DNA of 20,383 bases from Gammaproteobacteria bacterium (lineage in GTDB: Bacteria; Pseudomonadota; Gammaproteobacteria; Steroidobacterales; Steroidobacteraceae), in assembly GCA_030040525.1 (NCBI GenBank), contig JASHTN010000230.1:1-20383 (forward strand). The letters run 5' to 3'. Numbering within the stretch: position 1 is the stretch's first letter; every line of letters starts with the position of its first letter. Shown one piece after another: positions 8,448-15,154 of this stretch. The notes beneath the pieces are model-generated. The model was given only the letters and a program-made list of their open reading frames with translations. It had not been told where the DNA came from and did not search any database. Made by a program: the position numbers and the translations under genes.

Positions 8448-9428
8448 ATGACGTCCAACGCTCCGAACGCCAGACTGCCCTGCCGGGAAGCTCCGGACGG
8501 GGCGCCCCTCGCCGGCGGCGAGGGCCGTGCGGCCGTGGAAGTGCCGACGCTGCTGCTCATCCTTGCCGATTACGCCGGCTGGCTGGCCATCACCTTCGCT
8601 TACGGGCGCTGGCCGCTCGCCATCGTCGCGCCCGTCGCCACCGTGCTGATCACGTTGCACAGCTCGCTGCAGCACGAGATCGTTCACGGCCATCCGACAC
8701 GCTGGTACGGGCTCAACCGGCTGTTGGCCATACTGCCGCTGTCCCTTTGGCTGCCCTACGAGCGCTACCGCCACCTGCATCGCATCCACCACGTCGACTC
8801 CCGCATCACCGACCCGCTCGATGACCCCGAGTCCTACTACTGGACGCCGGAGGACTGGGCACGCCTCCCCGCGGGAACGCGGGCCGTGCTGAAGCTGCAG
8901 CAGACTCTGGCCGGGCGGATCCTCATCGGCTCTTTCTGGCGCATTGGCATGTTCCTGCATGCCGACTGGCGGCTGCTGCGGGCGAACCGCGACGACACCC
9001 GGCGCGTATGGCTCGAGCACCTGCTGTGGTGCGTGCCGGTGCTGCTGTGGGTGAAAGTCGTCTGCGGCATGCCGATCTGGCTGTACATCGTGGCTATGGC
9101 GATCCCGGCCAACGGGCTGCTGCTGATCCGCTCGTTCGCTGAGCATCGGGCGCGGCCGGAGGTCCCCGAGCGCATCGCGATCGTGGAGCGCTCGTGGATC
9201 CTGGGGCCGCTGTTCCTGTTCAACAACCTGCACGCGCTGCACCACGAGACGCCGACGATCCCCTGGTACCAGTACAACGCCCGCTACCGGCGCGAGCGGG
9301 CGCGGCTGCTCGTGGCGAATGGCGGGCTGGTGTACTCGAGCTATCTCGACGTCGCGCGGCGTTATCTCTTCCGGGCGCACGACGTGCTTGAGCACCCCAC
9401 GGGACGCGTGCCGCTCGCGCGGCCCTGA
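8448..9428 (+). CDS. Fatty-acid-desaturase-family membrane diiron protein
   Basis: The 326-residue product has the three histidine boxes of the membrane desaturase/hydroxylase superfamily: HSSLQHEIVHGH (71-82), HLHRIHH (109-115) and HALHHE (262-267). An extra histidine lies in RSFAEHR (229-235). Hydrophobic helices lie near 33-70, 90-102, 190-208 and 210-228. The family uses a non-heme diiron centre and O2 to desaturate or hydroxylate lipids, carotenoids or other substrates. The true substrate cannot be read from the sequence. The gene follows the betaine importer on the same strand after a 141-base gap with hairpins, so it may have its own promoter. ATG at 8448 was chosen over an in-frame TTG at 8436; neither has a clear ribosome site. 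Confidence 0.85.
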   Translation: MTSNAPNARLPCREAPDGAPLAGGEGRAAVEVPTLLLILADYAGWLAITFAYGRWPLAIVAPVATVLITLHSSLQHEIVHGHPTRWYGLNRLLAILPLSLWLPYERYRHLHRIHHVDSRITDPLDDPESYYWTPEDWARLPAGTRAVLKLQQTLAGRILIGSFWRIGMFLHADWRLLRANRDDTRRVWLEHLLWCVPVLLWVKVVCGMPIWLYIVAMAIPANGLLLIRSFAEHRARPEVPERIAIVERSWILGPLFLFNNLHALHHETPTIPWYQYNARYRRERARLLVANGGLVYSSYLDVARRYLFRAHDVLEHPTGRVPLARP

Positions 9429-9472
9429 GCGGCGTCAGCCCCGGTTGCGCGTCCATGCCCGCACGCACCGCA

Positions 9473-9488
9473 CCTGCCCTCAGGCAGG
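9473..9488. terminator. Small hairpin between convergent genes
   Basis: CCTGCC-CTCA-GGCAGG forms a six-pair stem with a four-base loop across the stop codon of the PhnD-like gene, between two convergent genes. No T run follows on either strand, so termination is only a possibility. Confidence 0.2.
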
Positions 9489-10295
9489 CTCGGTGAAACC
9501 GGCTGCCGTGGCGGCCCGGGCCCAGTCGAGGAGCATGGCGTAATCCTCGCGGGCACTTGGCGCAAAGCCCCCGATCAGGAGCTGCGCGCCGAGCGGCTTG
9601 AACCACGGACGCGCCCGAGCCTGCGTGAAGGCGCTACGCAGGCGCGCCACTGTGTCGGCCGGCGCGCCGGCGGCTGCGACGAAGGCCGGCATGGGCGTAA
9701 GCGGCGTCGAAGTGAGAACCCGGATTCCGGCCGTCAGCTGCGGCGCATGACGGGCGATGAGCAGGTGCCAGTAGGCATCCAGCGGACCGACGTCGATGCG
9801 GCCTTCGCGCACCGCATCCAGCACGTTGCGCGCGGTCACGAGGTCCCCGTGCATCGCCGCATAGAGCGCCGGCCGCGCCGGCGTGCGATGCGCGAGGAGC
9901 TCATGACGGAAGGCGTTGAAGCCCGACTGCGAATGCGCGACCGTCCAGCCGGCGCGGCCGCCGAAGGTGTCCTCGAGACGGCGATACGGCGCCTCTTCCC
10001 GCACGATGAGATCGGTGCGGTACACCGCGCGGCCGGCCGCCCACTCCACCGCGGGAAGCGGCGCAGCCAGCGGCTCGACGGCGGCGAGCCCGAGGGCGAT
10101 TGGAAAGCCACACATGAAGACCGCGCCGAGGTCCGGCCGCGCCCACAGCTCCTCGAGCGGCCGCGGCGCCGGATAGGACACGTACTCGAGCGGCACGCCG
10201 GCGTCCCGTGTCACGTGTTCGAGAAGCTCGCGCCATGCGGCCTCGACCCCGGGGGTCACCGCATACATGCGCGCATTCATGATCCGGCGCGTCAT
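9480..10295 (-). CDS. PhnD-like periplasmic-binding-fold protein without signal peptide
   Basis: The 271-residue product resembles the phosphate/phosphonate binding protein family (PhnD, COG3221): an N-terminal MYAVTPGVEAAW strand-helix, VFMCGFPIALG near residues 70-80, SQSGFNAFRHEL in the middle, and the GPLDAYWHLL segment typical of the ligand cleft. Such proteins normally deliver a ligand to an ABC permease, but no partner permease or ATPase is adjacent. No hydrophobic signal peptide is visible with either ATG (10295 or 10280), and upstream in-frame sequence does not supply one. It lies 58 bases downstream of the MttB-family gene on the same strand, suggesting co-transcription. It may be a cytoplasmic or misannotated-start binding protein; the ligand is unknown. 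Confidence 0.75.
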   Translation of the reverse strand: MTRRIMNARMYAVTPGVEAAWRELLEHVTRDAGVPLEYVSYPAPRPLEELWARPDLGAVFMCGFPIALGLAAVEPLAAPLPAVEWAAGRAVYRTDLIVREEAPYRRLEDTFGGRAGWTVAHSQSGFNAFRHELLAHRTPARPALYAAMHGDLVTARNVLDAVREGRIDVGPLDAYWHLLIARHAPQLTAGIRVLTSTPLTPMPAFVAAAGAPADTVARLRSAFTQARARPWFKPLGAQLLIGGFAPSAREDYAMLLDWARAATAAGFTEPA

Positions 10296-10353
10296 GCGCA
10301 GCGCCTGGCCGTGCGGGGCATGAGCATGCGCCAGCGAGGCGGCCCGAGCGCCT

Positions 10354-11892
10354 TCAGGCCGCAGCGCCGAGCTCGCGCGTGCGGCGCGCGACGTAATCGG
10401 CGACCGCCTCCCTGACCGCAGGGTCGAGCGGCGGCGGTGCGTAGTCTGCGAGCAGCCTCTTCCAGATCCCGGTCGCGCGCTCGGTGGCGTTGCGGGAGCC
10501 CGCATCCCGCCAGTTCTCGAAGTTCGACCAGTCCGACAGCAGCGGCCGGTAGAACGCCGTTTCGTAGCGCGCCAGTGTATGCGCCGCACCAAAGAAGTGA
10601 CCGCCCGCGGCTGTGTCCTTGATCGCCTCGACCGCCAGGTCGTCGTCGCTGAAGCTCACGGGCTTGAGGATCTCGGCCCAGTTCCGCAGCAGCTCCGCGT
10701 CGACCACGATCTTCTCGAGCGAGGCGGACAGGCCGCCCTCGAGCCAGCCGGCGGCGTGATTGATGAGATGGCTGTGCGAGAGCACGGCGGCCTGAAGTGA
10801 GAACGCGGTCTCGTAAGTCGATTGCGCATCCACCATGGGAGAGGCGTTCACGGCGCTGGTGCGCACCGGGAGCTTCAGGCGCCGCCCGAGCTGCGCGCCG
10901 GCCAGCACGGCATGCACATACTCCGGCGTGCCGAAGGCCGGCGAGCCGGTGCGCATGTCGACGTTGGAGGTGAAGCCGCCCATGACGCACGGCGCGCCGG
11001 GTCGCACCAGCTGGCAGAGCGCCACGATGCCGAGCGCCTCGGCGGTCTGCTGCACCAGTGCCCCCGCCAGGGTCACGGGCGCCATGGCGCCCATGAGCGT
11101 GAAGGGGGTGATCACCACGCACTGGCCGGCTCGCGCCATGGTCATGATGTTGTCGAGGATCTCCTCGTCGACGCGCCTCGGGGAGTTGACGTTGGTCACC
11201 GTCATGAGTGTGGGGCGCGCGGCGAGATCCTCGACGCTGCAGCCGTGCTCGATGGCGGACATCGCAATCGCATCCTGCGCCTGCACACCCCCGATGCCGC
11301 GCGCCGCCCAGACGATGTCCGAGCACTCGATGTGCGCCTGGTAGGTGAGGAGGTGACGGGTCGCGACCGGCACGTCCACCGGCTCCACCACGATGCCGCC
11401 CTGCCAGTGCAGGACGCCGAGCGCATGAGTGAGCTTGAGGATATTGCGGAATGCCTCGAGGTCGCCGTAGCGGCGGCCGCCTTCGAGGTCGCGGATGTTG
11501 GGCGCGCCGGTTACGGGGCCGAAGTTGACGACGTCGTCGCCGACGTGCAGATGGCGCTCGGCATTGCGCGCGTGCAGCAGGAAGCGCTCGGGAGCGCGCG
11601 CCAGCTGTGCCTCGACGAGATCGCGCCCGAGCCGCACCATCTGCGTCGCTTCGTCGACCAGCGCTCCCGCGCGGCCGTAGACCTCGCGCGCCGCGGCGCT
11701 GCGGATCTCGAGGCCCGCTTCCTCCAGCACGCGGAAGCCCGCCTGCAGGATGCGCTCGACCTGCTCGCTGGTCAGGATCTCGAGCGGTGCCCACCGATTG
11801 TGCAGGCGGGGGAGCGGCTTGAGTGTCGGCCCGGTGGATCGGGGGGCGCGCCCGCGTTCACGGCGGCGAGGCGCTGCCGGTGCATCCGTCAT
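10354..11892 (-). CDS. Trimethylamine methyltransferase (MttB) family protein, non-pyrrolysine type
   Basis: The 512-residue product belongs to the MttB superfamily of TIM-barrel methyltransferases. Characterised members move a methyl group from a quaternary or tertiary amine to a corrinoid protein. Recognisable parts are RLHNRWAPLEILT near residue 30, FGPVTGAPNIRDLEGG near 125-140, the TSNVDMRTGSPAFGTPEY region near 310-330, and the NHAAGWLEGGLSAS segment near 390-405. The frame has no internal TAG, so this is not the pyrrolysine-containing trimethylamine enzyme. It belongs with the homologues that include glycine betaine, proline betaine and carnitine methyltransferases. No corrinoid protein, activase or THF methyltransferase lies in the window. 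Position opposite a betaine importer and sarcosine oxidase favours a betaine-like substrate, by inference. Confidence 0.88.
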   Translation of the reverse strand: MTDAPAAPRRRERGRAPRSTGPTLKPLPRLHNRWAPLEILTSEQVERILQAGFRVLEEAGLEIRSAAAREVYGRAGALVDEATQMVRLGRDLVEAQLARAPERFLLHARNAERHLHVGDDVVNFGPVTGAPNIRDLEGGRRYGDLEAFRNILKLTHALGVLHWQGGIVVEPVDVPVATRHLLTYQAHIECSDIVWAARGIGGVQAQDAIAMSAIEHGCSVEDLAARPTLMTVTNVNSPRRVDEEILDNIMTMARAGQCVVITPFTLMGAMAPVTLAGALVQQTAEALGIVALCQLVRPGAPCVMGGFTSNVDMRTGSPAFGTPEYVHAVLAGAQLGRRLKLPVRTSAVNASPMVDAQSTYETAFSLQAAVLSHSHLINHAAGWLEGGLSASLEKIVVDAELLRNWAEILKPVSFSDDDLAVEAIKDTAAGGHFFGAAHTLARYETAFYRPLLSDWSNFENWRDAGSRNATERATGIWKRLLADYAPPPLDPAVREAVADYVARRTRELGAAA

Positions 11893-12133
11893 GGGTAGGC
11901 CTTTGGGCTCGGTGCGTGGCAGGTGCGCGGCATTCTACGCAGGTGTGCAGAGCGCGGCGGATCCCGCCTGTATTCCCTAATATTTAACTTGTACACACAA
12001 CGACTTAGAGAGTGATCCTGAAACTATTTCACGATTGCCGCAGTTGCACAGTAGACCCCTGCTCCACTACTTTGAGTGAGGCGAGCGATCGTCACGCGCA
12101 GGACTGTGTCTGCACGGCACGCTCCGCCCGAGC
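11893..12133. promoter_or_regulatory. Divergent spacer between mttB-like and dioxygenase genes
   Basis: This 241-base gap is the most AT-rich part of the window, with TAATATTTAACTTGTACAC around 11979-11997. It separates divergent genes and must contain both promoters. TTGTACACACAA (11989-12000) has TTGT/ACAA arms and could be an operator half-site pair, for example for a GntR-type regulator, but this is speculative. Several -10-like hexamers exist, none with a convincing -35 partner. No gene was recognised inside. Confidence 0.45.
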
Positions 12134-12958
12134 ATGACCCTATCGATCGCCTCATCCGAGATCGCAGCCTTCCAGGCCGACGGTGCCGTCGTGTTGCGGC
12201 AGTTGCTCACGCCCCCGCAGGTTGAGCTGCTCAAGGCGGGGATCGATGCGAACCTCTCGCAGCCGAGCCAGCGAGCCAAGGTGGCGAGTGGCAAGGACGA
12301 TCCCGGATTCTTTCTCGAGGACTTCTGCTGCTGGCGGGAGAACCGGTGCTACAGGCAGCTGATCTTCGACTCGGCGCTCGGAGAGGCAGGCGGCAGGCTC
12401 ATGCAGAGCCACATCGCGCGGCTCTATCACGACCACATGCTGACCAAGGAGCCGGGCACGCGGCAGCGCACGCCGTGGCACCAGGACCAGCCGTACTACA
12501 ACATCAGCGGACGGCAGAACGTCTCTTTCTGGATTCCCGTCGATCCCGTGAGCCGCGAATCGACGCTCGAGTTCGTCGCTGGCTCGCATCTCGGGCCGTG
12601 GCTCATGCCGCGCTCCTTCATGGACGCACAGGCGAAGTGGTTCCCCGAGGGGAGCCTGGCGGACCTGCCGGATATCGACTCGGACCGGAGCCGCTTCCGC
12701 ATCCTCGGCTGGGCGCTCGAGCCGGGCGACGCTGTCTGCTTCCATATGCTGACGCTTCACGCTTCGAGCGGCGTGAGCCCCGGCACGCGCCGGCGGGTCT
12801 TTTCAGTGCGGCTGCTGGGAGATGACATCCGGCACGCCCCGCGTCGCTGGCCGACCTCGCCGGATTTCCCCGGCCTCGCTGCGGAGCTGCCGGCCGGCGC
12901 GCCGATGGAGCACGCGCTCTTCCCGGTCCTCTGGCGCTCGGGCGAGCGGCCGGGGTAG
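12134..12958 (+). CDS. Phytanoyl-CoA dioxygenase (PhyH) family Fe(II)/2-oxoglutarate oxygenase
   Basis: The 274-residue product has the double-stranded beta-helix iron site: HxD in WHQDQPYY (His116, Asp118), a distal histidine in FHMLTLHASSG (probably His209), and an arginine-rich segment SPGTRRRVFSVR (215-226) for 2-oxoglutarate. The N-terminal FQADGAVVLRQLL stretch is typical of PhyH-family oxygenases. Enzymes of this fold hydroxylate substrates, and oxidation of an N-methyl group would cause demethylation. Whether that happens here is inference from the neighbouring mttB-like gene. Other PhyH members act on lipids, ectoine or phosphonates. ATG at 12134 was chosen; no strong ribosome site was seen. 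Confidence 0.85.
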   Translation: MTLSIASSEIAAFQADGAVVLRQLLTPPQVELLKAGIDANLSQPSQRAKVASGKDDPGFFLEDFCCWRENRCYRQLIFDSALGEAGGRLMQSHIARLYHDHMLTKEPGTRQRTPWHQDQPYYNISGRQNVSFWIPVDPVSRESTLEFVAGSHLGPWLMPRSFMDAQAKWFPEGSLADLPDIDSDRSRFRILGWALEPGDAVCFHMLTLHASSGVSPGTRRRVFSVRLLGDDIRHAPRRWPTSPDFPGLAAELPAGAPMEHALFPVLWRSGERPG

Positions 12959-12968
12959 TCACCGGCCG
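12947..12968 (+). terminator. Hairpin spanning the dioxygenase stop codon
   Basis: CGGCCGG (12947-12953) pairs with CCGGCCG (12962-12968), leaving an eight-base loop that contains the TAG stop. No T run follows. It may slow or end transcription, or may be a chance palindrome in GC-rich DNA. Confidence 0.25.
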
Positions 12969-13123
12969 GTAGGCCACGCACGCCCCGCGGCCGTCGCGTA
13001 GGAAGTGGCCGACACGGCGAGATTATTTGATGCCGCCAAGTGTGCGCCATTTCCACGCAGCGCTCGCCGCGGCGCGGTCCAATCGCAGAGACCTTCGGGA
13101 GTCGCCTCAAGGAGGCCGCCGAC

Positions 13124-13483
13124 GTGGAAACGGTCAGGTTGCGCAAGATTCAGCAGCCCACTCGAGTCGAGAGACTGCTGGAGGCGTTCATCACCCGCGG
13201 TGAGATGCTGCCGTCCGACTCCTACCGGATCCGGGACCCGAAAGCGCTGCCCGAAGTGTTGCGCAAGGTGCTGGTGCGCGCCCGCAAACAGGGGCGGGCG
13301 TGCTCGTGCTGGGCTTCGCGTTCCCGTGTCTGGCTGTTCACCTGTGACATGTCGCTCGCCCTGTCGCGCGAGCGCGGCACGCCCGTGCTTCAGGTGAGCG
13401 TCCATGACGAGCATGGCGAGATCACCGAGTCGGGTTCCTGGATGATCGATCGCCAGGGCAACTGGATGCGGTGCAGCGACTGA
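13124..13483 (+). CDS. Small protein of unknown function
   Basis: The 119-residue product is not recognised. The N-terminal half is basic and predicted mostly helical (residues 1-58, with ALPEVLRKVLVRARKQGRA). The C-terminal half looks like beta strands: RVWLFTCDMSL, VLQVSVHDEHG and GSWMIDRQGNW. Four cysteines lie at 60, 62, 74 and 117, and there is no signal peptide or membrane helix. The GTG start at 13124 is supported by AAGGAGG at 13109-13115, one of the best ribosome sites in the window. The frame stays open upstream to GTG 13040, but without such support. The gene is monocistronic and its stop lies 11 bases from the 3' end of the convergent tRNA-Leu. Confidence 0.65.
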   Translation: METVRLRKIQQPTRVERLLEAFITRGEMLPSDSYRIRDPKALPEVLRKVLVRARKQGRACSCWASRSRVWLFTCDMSLALSRERGTPVLQVSVHDEHGEITESGSWMIDRQGNWMRCSD

Positions 13484-13494
13484 GCGTCAAGGAC

Positions 13495-13579
13495 TGCCCG
13501 GGGCCGGACTCGAACCGGCACGGGGTTTCCCCCATGGGATTTTAAGTCCCATGCGGCTACCAGATTTCGCCACCCGGGC
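13495..13579 (-). tRNA. tRNA-Leu (anticodon UAA)
   Basis: On the minus strand the 85-base gene has an acceptor stem GCCCGGG/CCCGGGC, discriminator A at 13495, and an anticodon stem TGGGA/TCCCA around loop CTTAAAA, with anticodon TAA. The long variable arm GGGGGAAACCCC is typical of class II tRNA-Leu. The T arm is GCCGG-TTCGAGT-CCGGC. It reads UUA and UUG codons, rare in this GC-rich genome. The 3' CCA is not encoded; GTCC follows the discriminator, so a CCA-adding enzyme must complete it. Confidence 0.96.
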
Positions 13580-13596
13580 ATCGCCAAGCCGCCGCG

Positions 13597-13602
13597 ATTC
13601 TA
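13597..13602 (-). promoter_or_regulatory. -10 box of the tRNA-Leu promoter
   Basis: TAGAAT on the minus strand lies 17 bases before the tRNA 5' end, so transcription would start about 10 bases ahead of the mature tRNA. The bases after it (CGCGGCGG) form a GC-rich discriminator like that of stringently controlled stable-RNA promoters. The -35 region is poor. Confidence 0.5.
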
Positions 13603-13715
13603 GCCCAGTCCCCCGGCGCTGACCCCCGAAAACAACAGGAGCGTGGGTGGCGCTAAGCTGCTGAATTTGCGAGACTTGCGCGCCGTGCGGTGCTACGAGC
13701 GCACGGGCCTGCGAA

Positions 13716-13761
13716 CTGCGGCACGCACGAAGAGGTGGTACTGGTCCTAAGTTTGCCGCAG
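13716..13761. other. Inverted repeat upstream of ccmA
   Basis: CTGCGGCA (13716-13723) is repeated in inverse form as TGCCGCAG (13754-13761) with a 30-base loop. The right arm ends 14 bases before the ccmA ATG. It could be an mRNA leader structure or a regulator site, or chance. No clear sigma-70 promoter was found in the 196-base gap. Confidence 0.25.
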
Positions 13762-13775
13762 CGACGAGCTCCAAC

Positions 13776-14402
13776 ATGCCCCACGCCCTCGAAGCCGAGA
13801 ACCTGCAGCTCTGGCGCGCCGAGCGCCACGTGCTGCGCGGCGTCGGCTTCGCGCTGGATGCGGGCGAGTGCCTGCAGCTGAGAGGCGCCAACGGCGCAGG
13901 CAAGACCACACTGTTGCGGGCGGTGTGCGGTCTGCTCTACCCCGACGCCGGACGGATTCTCTGGGAGGGGGGCGATGTGCGGGCCGATCTCGCGGCCTAT
14001 CACGCGCGCCTCATTTATATCGGTCACGAGCCGCCGCTCAAGCCCGACCTGAGCGCGCTCGAGAACCTGCGTTTCTGGATCGGCGTGCGGCAGGCGGTGC
14101 CGCGGCCTGCGCTCGAGGCAGCGCTCGAGCGGGTGGGCGCTGACCGCTGGAGCCGGCGCGCGGTGCGCACGCTCTCGGCCGGGCAGAGACGGCGCGTTGC
14201 GCTCGCGGCGCTGGCGCTGCTCGCGGTGCCGCTGTGGCTGCTCGATGAGCCGACGACCAACCTCGATGCCGACGGGCAGCAGCTCGTCGGCACGCTGATC
14301 GATGAGCAGCTCGCGCGCGGCGGTCTGGTGCTCGCTGCCGGACACCACGCGCTGCGCGTTGCGGCGGCGCGCGTGCGTTCCCTGGAGCTGCCGCTTGGGT
14401 AG
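13776..14402 (+). CDS. ccmA: Heme exporter ATP-binding protein CcmA
   Basis: ATPase of the CcmABCD complex. ATP hydrolysis is needed to release holo-CcmE from CcmC in System I cytochrome c maturation. The 208-residue product has Walker A GANGAGKT (37-44), signature LSAGQ (133-137), Walker B LWLLDEP (153-159) and switch histidine at 190/191. The Q-loop position carries the GHEPPLKP stretch, as usual in CcmA, which has histidine there. It is the first gene of the ccm operon and ends overlapping the proposed ccmB TTG start by eight bases. No strong ribosome site precedes the ATG. Confidence 0.96.
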   Translation: MPHALEAENLQLWRAERHVLRGVGFALDAGECLQLRGANGAGKTTLLRAVCGLLYPDAGRILWEGGDVRADLAAYHARLIYIGHEPPLKPDLSALENLRFWIGVRQAVPRPALEAALERVGADRWSRRAVRTLSAGQRRRVALAALALLAVPLWLLDEPTTNLDADGQQLVGTLIDEQLARGGLVLAAGHHALRVAAARVRSLELPLG

Positions 14403-15147
14403 TGCACCGAGCGCCGCCGCGCCGTCCGTCACACCGCAGCCCGATGCGGCGCGTGAGTCGGGGACCGCGCGCGGCGCGCCGGCGCTTACCGCCGCAGGCC
14501 TGGTGCTGCTCCGTGACCTGACGCTCGCGTTTCGCAGGCGCGGTGAGCTGTTGCAGCCGCTCGCGTTCTTCGCGATCGTGACCACGCTCTTTCCGCTGGC
14601 GGTCTCCCCCGAGCTGTCGCGGCTGCGCGAGATCGCGCCGGGAGTGCTGTGGGTGGCGGCGCTCCTCGCCGCGCTGCTGGCGCTCGAGTTCCTCTTCCGC
14701 GACGACGCACACGACGGCACGCTCGAGCAGTACAGCCTCTCGGGCCAGTCGCTGGCCTGGCTGCTGCTGGCAAAGACCGCGGCGCACTGGCTGCTCACCG
14801 GGCTGCCGCTGGCGCTGATCGCGCCGTTCGCCGCCGAGTCGCTCGGCGTCTCGACGGGACTTGCGGGCGTCGTGGCGTCGGTAGCGGTCGGCACGGTGTG
14901 CCTGAGCCTCATCGGCTCGATCAGTGCCGCGCTCACCCTCGGCATCAGGCGCAGCGGCGTGCTGCTCTCGCTGCTGACGCTGCCGCTGTCGCTCCCGGTG
15001 CTGATCTTCGGCGCGCGCGCCACCGAGCTCGCGATCCGCGGACTGCCGTACACGGCACCGCTCGAGCTGCTCGCGGCGCTCGCGGTGCTCGGAGTCACGC
15101 TGGCGCCGCTCGCGGCGGCGGCGGCGGTGCGCATCAGTCTGGAGTAG
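14395..15147 (+). CDS. ccmB: Heme exporter membrane protein CcmB
   Basis: Membrane subunit of the CcmABCD ABC complex. Family-typical segments are the LAFRRRGELLQPLAFF start of the core, the VTTLFPLAVSPE segment, APGVLWVAALLAALLALEFLFRDD, and DGTLEQYSLSGQS. Six membrane helices can be seen. The start is uncertain. TTG at 14395 has GGAG seven bases upstream, overlaps ccmA and gives 250 residues with an Ala/Pro-rich extension. GTG at 14503 gives about 214 residues, closer to the usual 220. No ATG is available in frame near the expected start. ccmC follows after seven bases. Confidence 0.92.
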   Translation: MGSAPSAAAPSVTPQPDAARESGTARGAPALTAAGLVLLRDLTLAFRRRGELLQPLAFFAIVTTLFPLAVSPELSRLREIAPGVLWVAALLAALLALEFLFRDDAHDGTLEQYSLSGQSLAWLLLAKTAAHWLLTGLPLALIAPFAAESLGVSTGLAGVVASVAVGTVCLSLIGSISAALTLGIRRSGVLLSLLTLPLSLPVLIFGARATELAIRGLPYTAPLELLAALAVLGVTLAPLAAAAAVRISLE

Positions 15148-15154
15148 CCTTGGT

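Noticed and set aside
10354..11892. Pyrrolysine-encoding mttB
   Set aside because: No in-frame TAG occurs within the gene, and no pyl genes are visible.
13495..13579. tRNA-Leu as an integration site for a genomic island
   Set aside because: No integrase, direct repeat of the tRNA end, or mobile-element gene was seen in the window.
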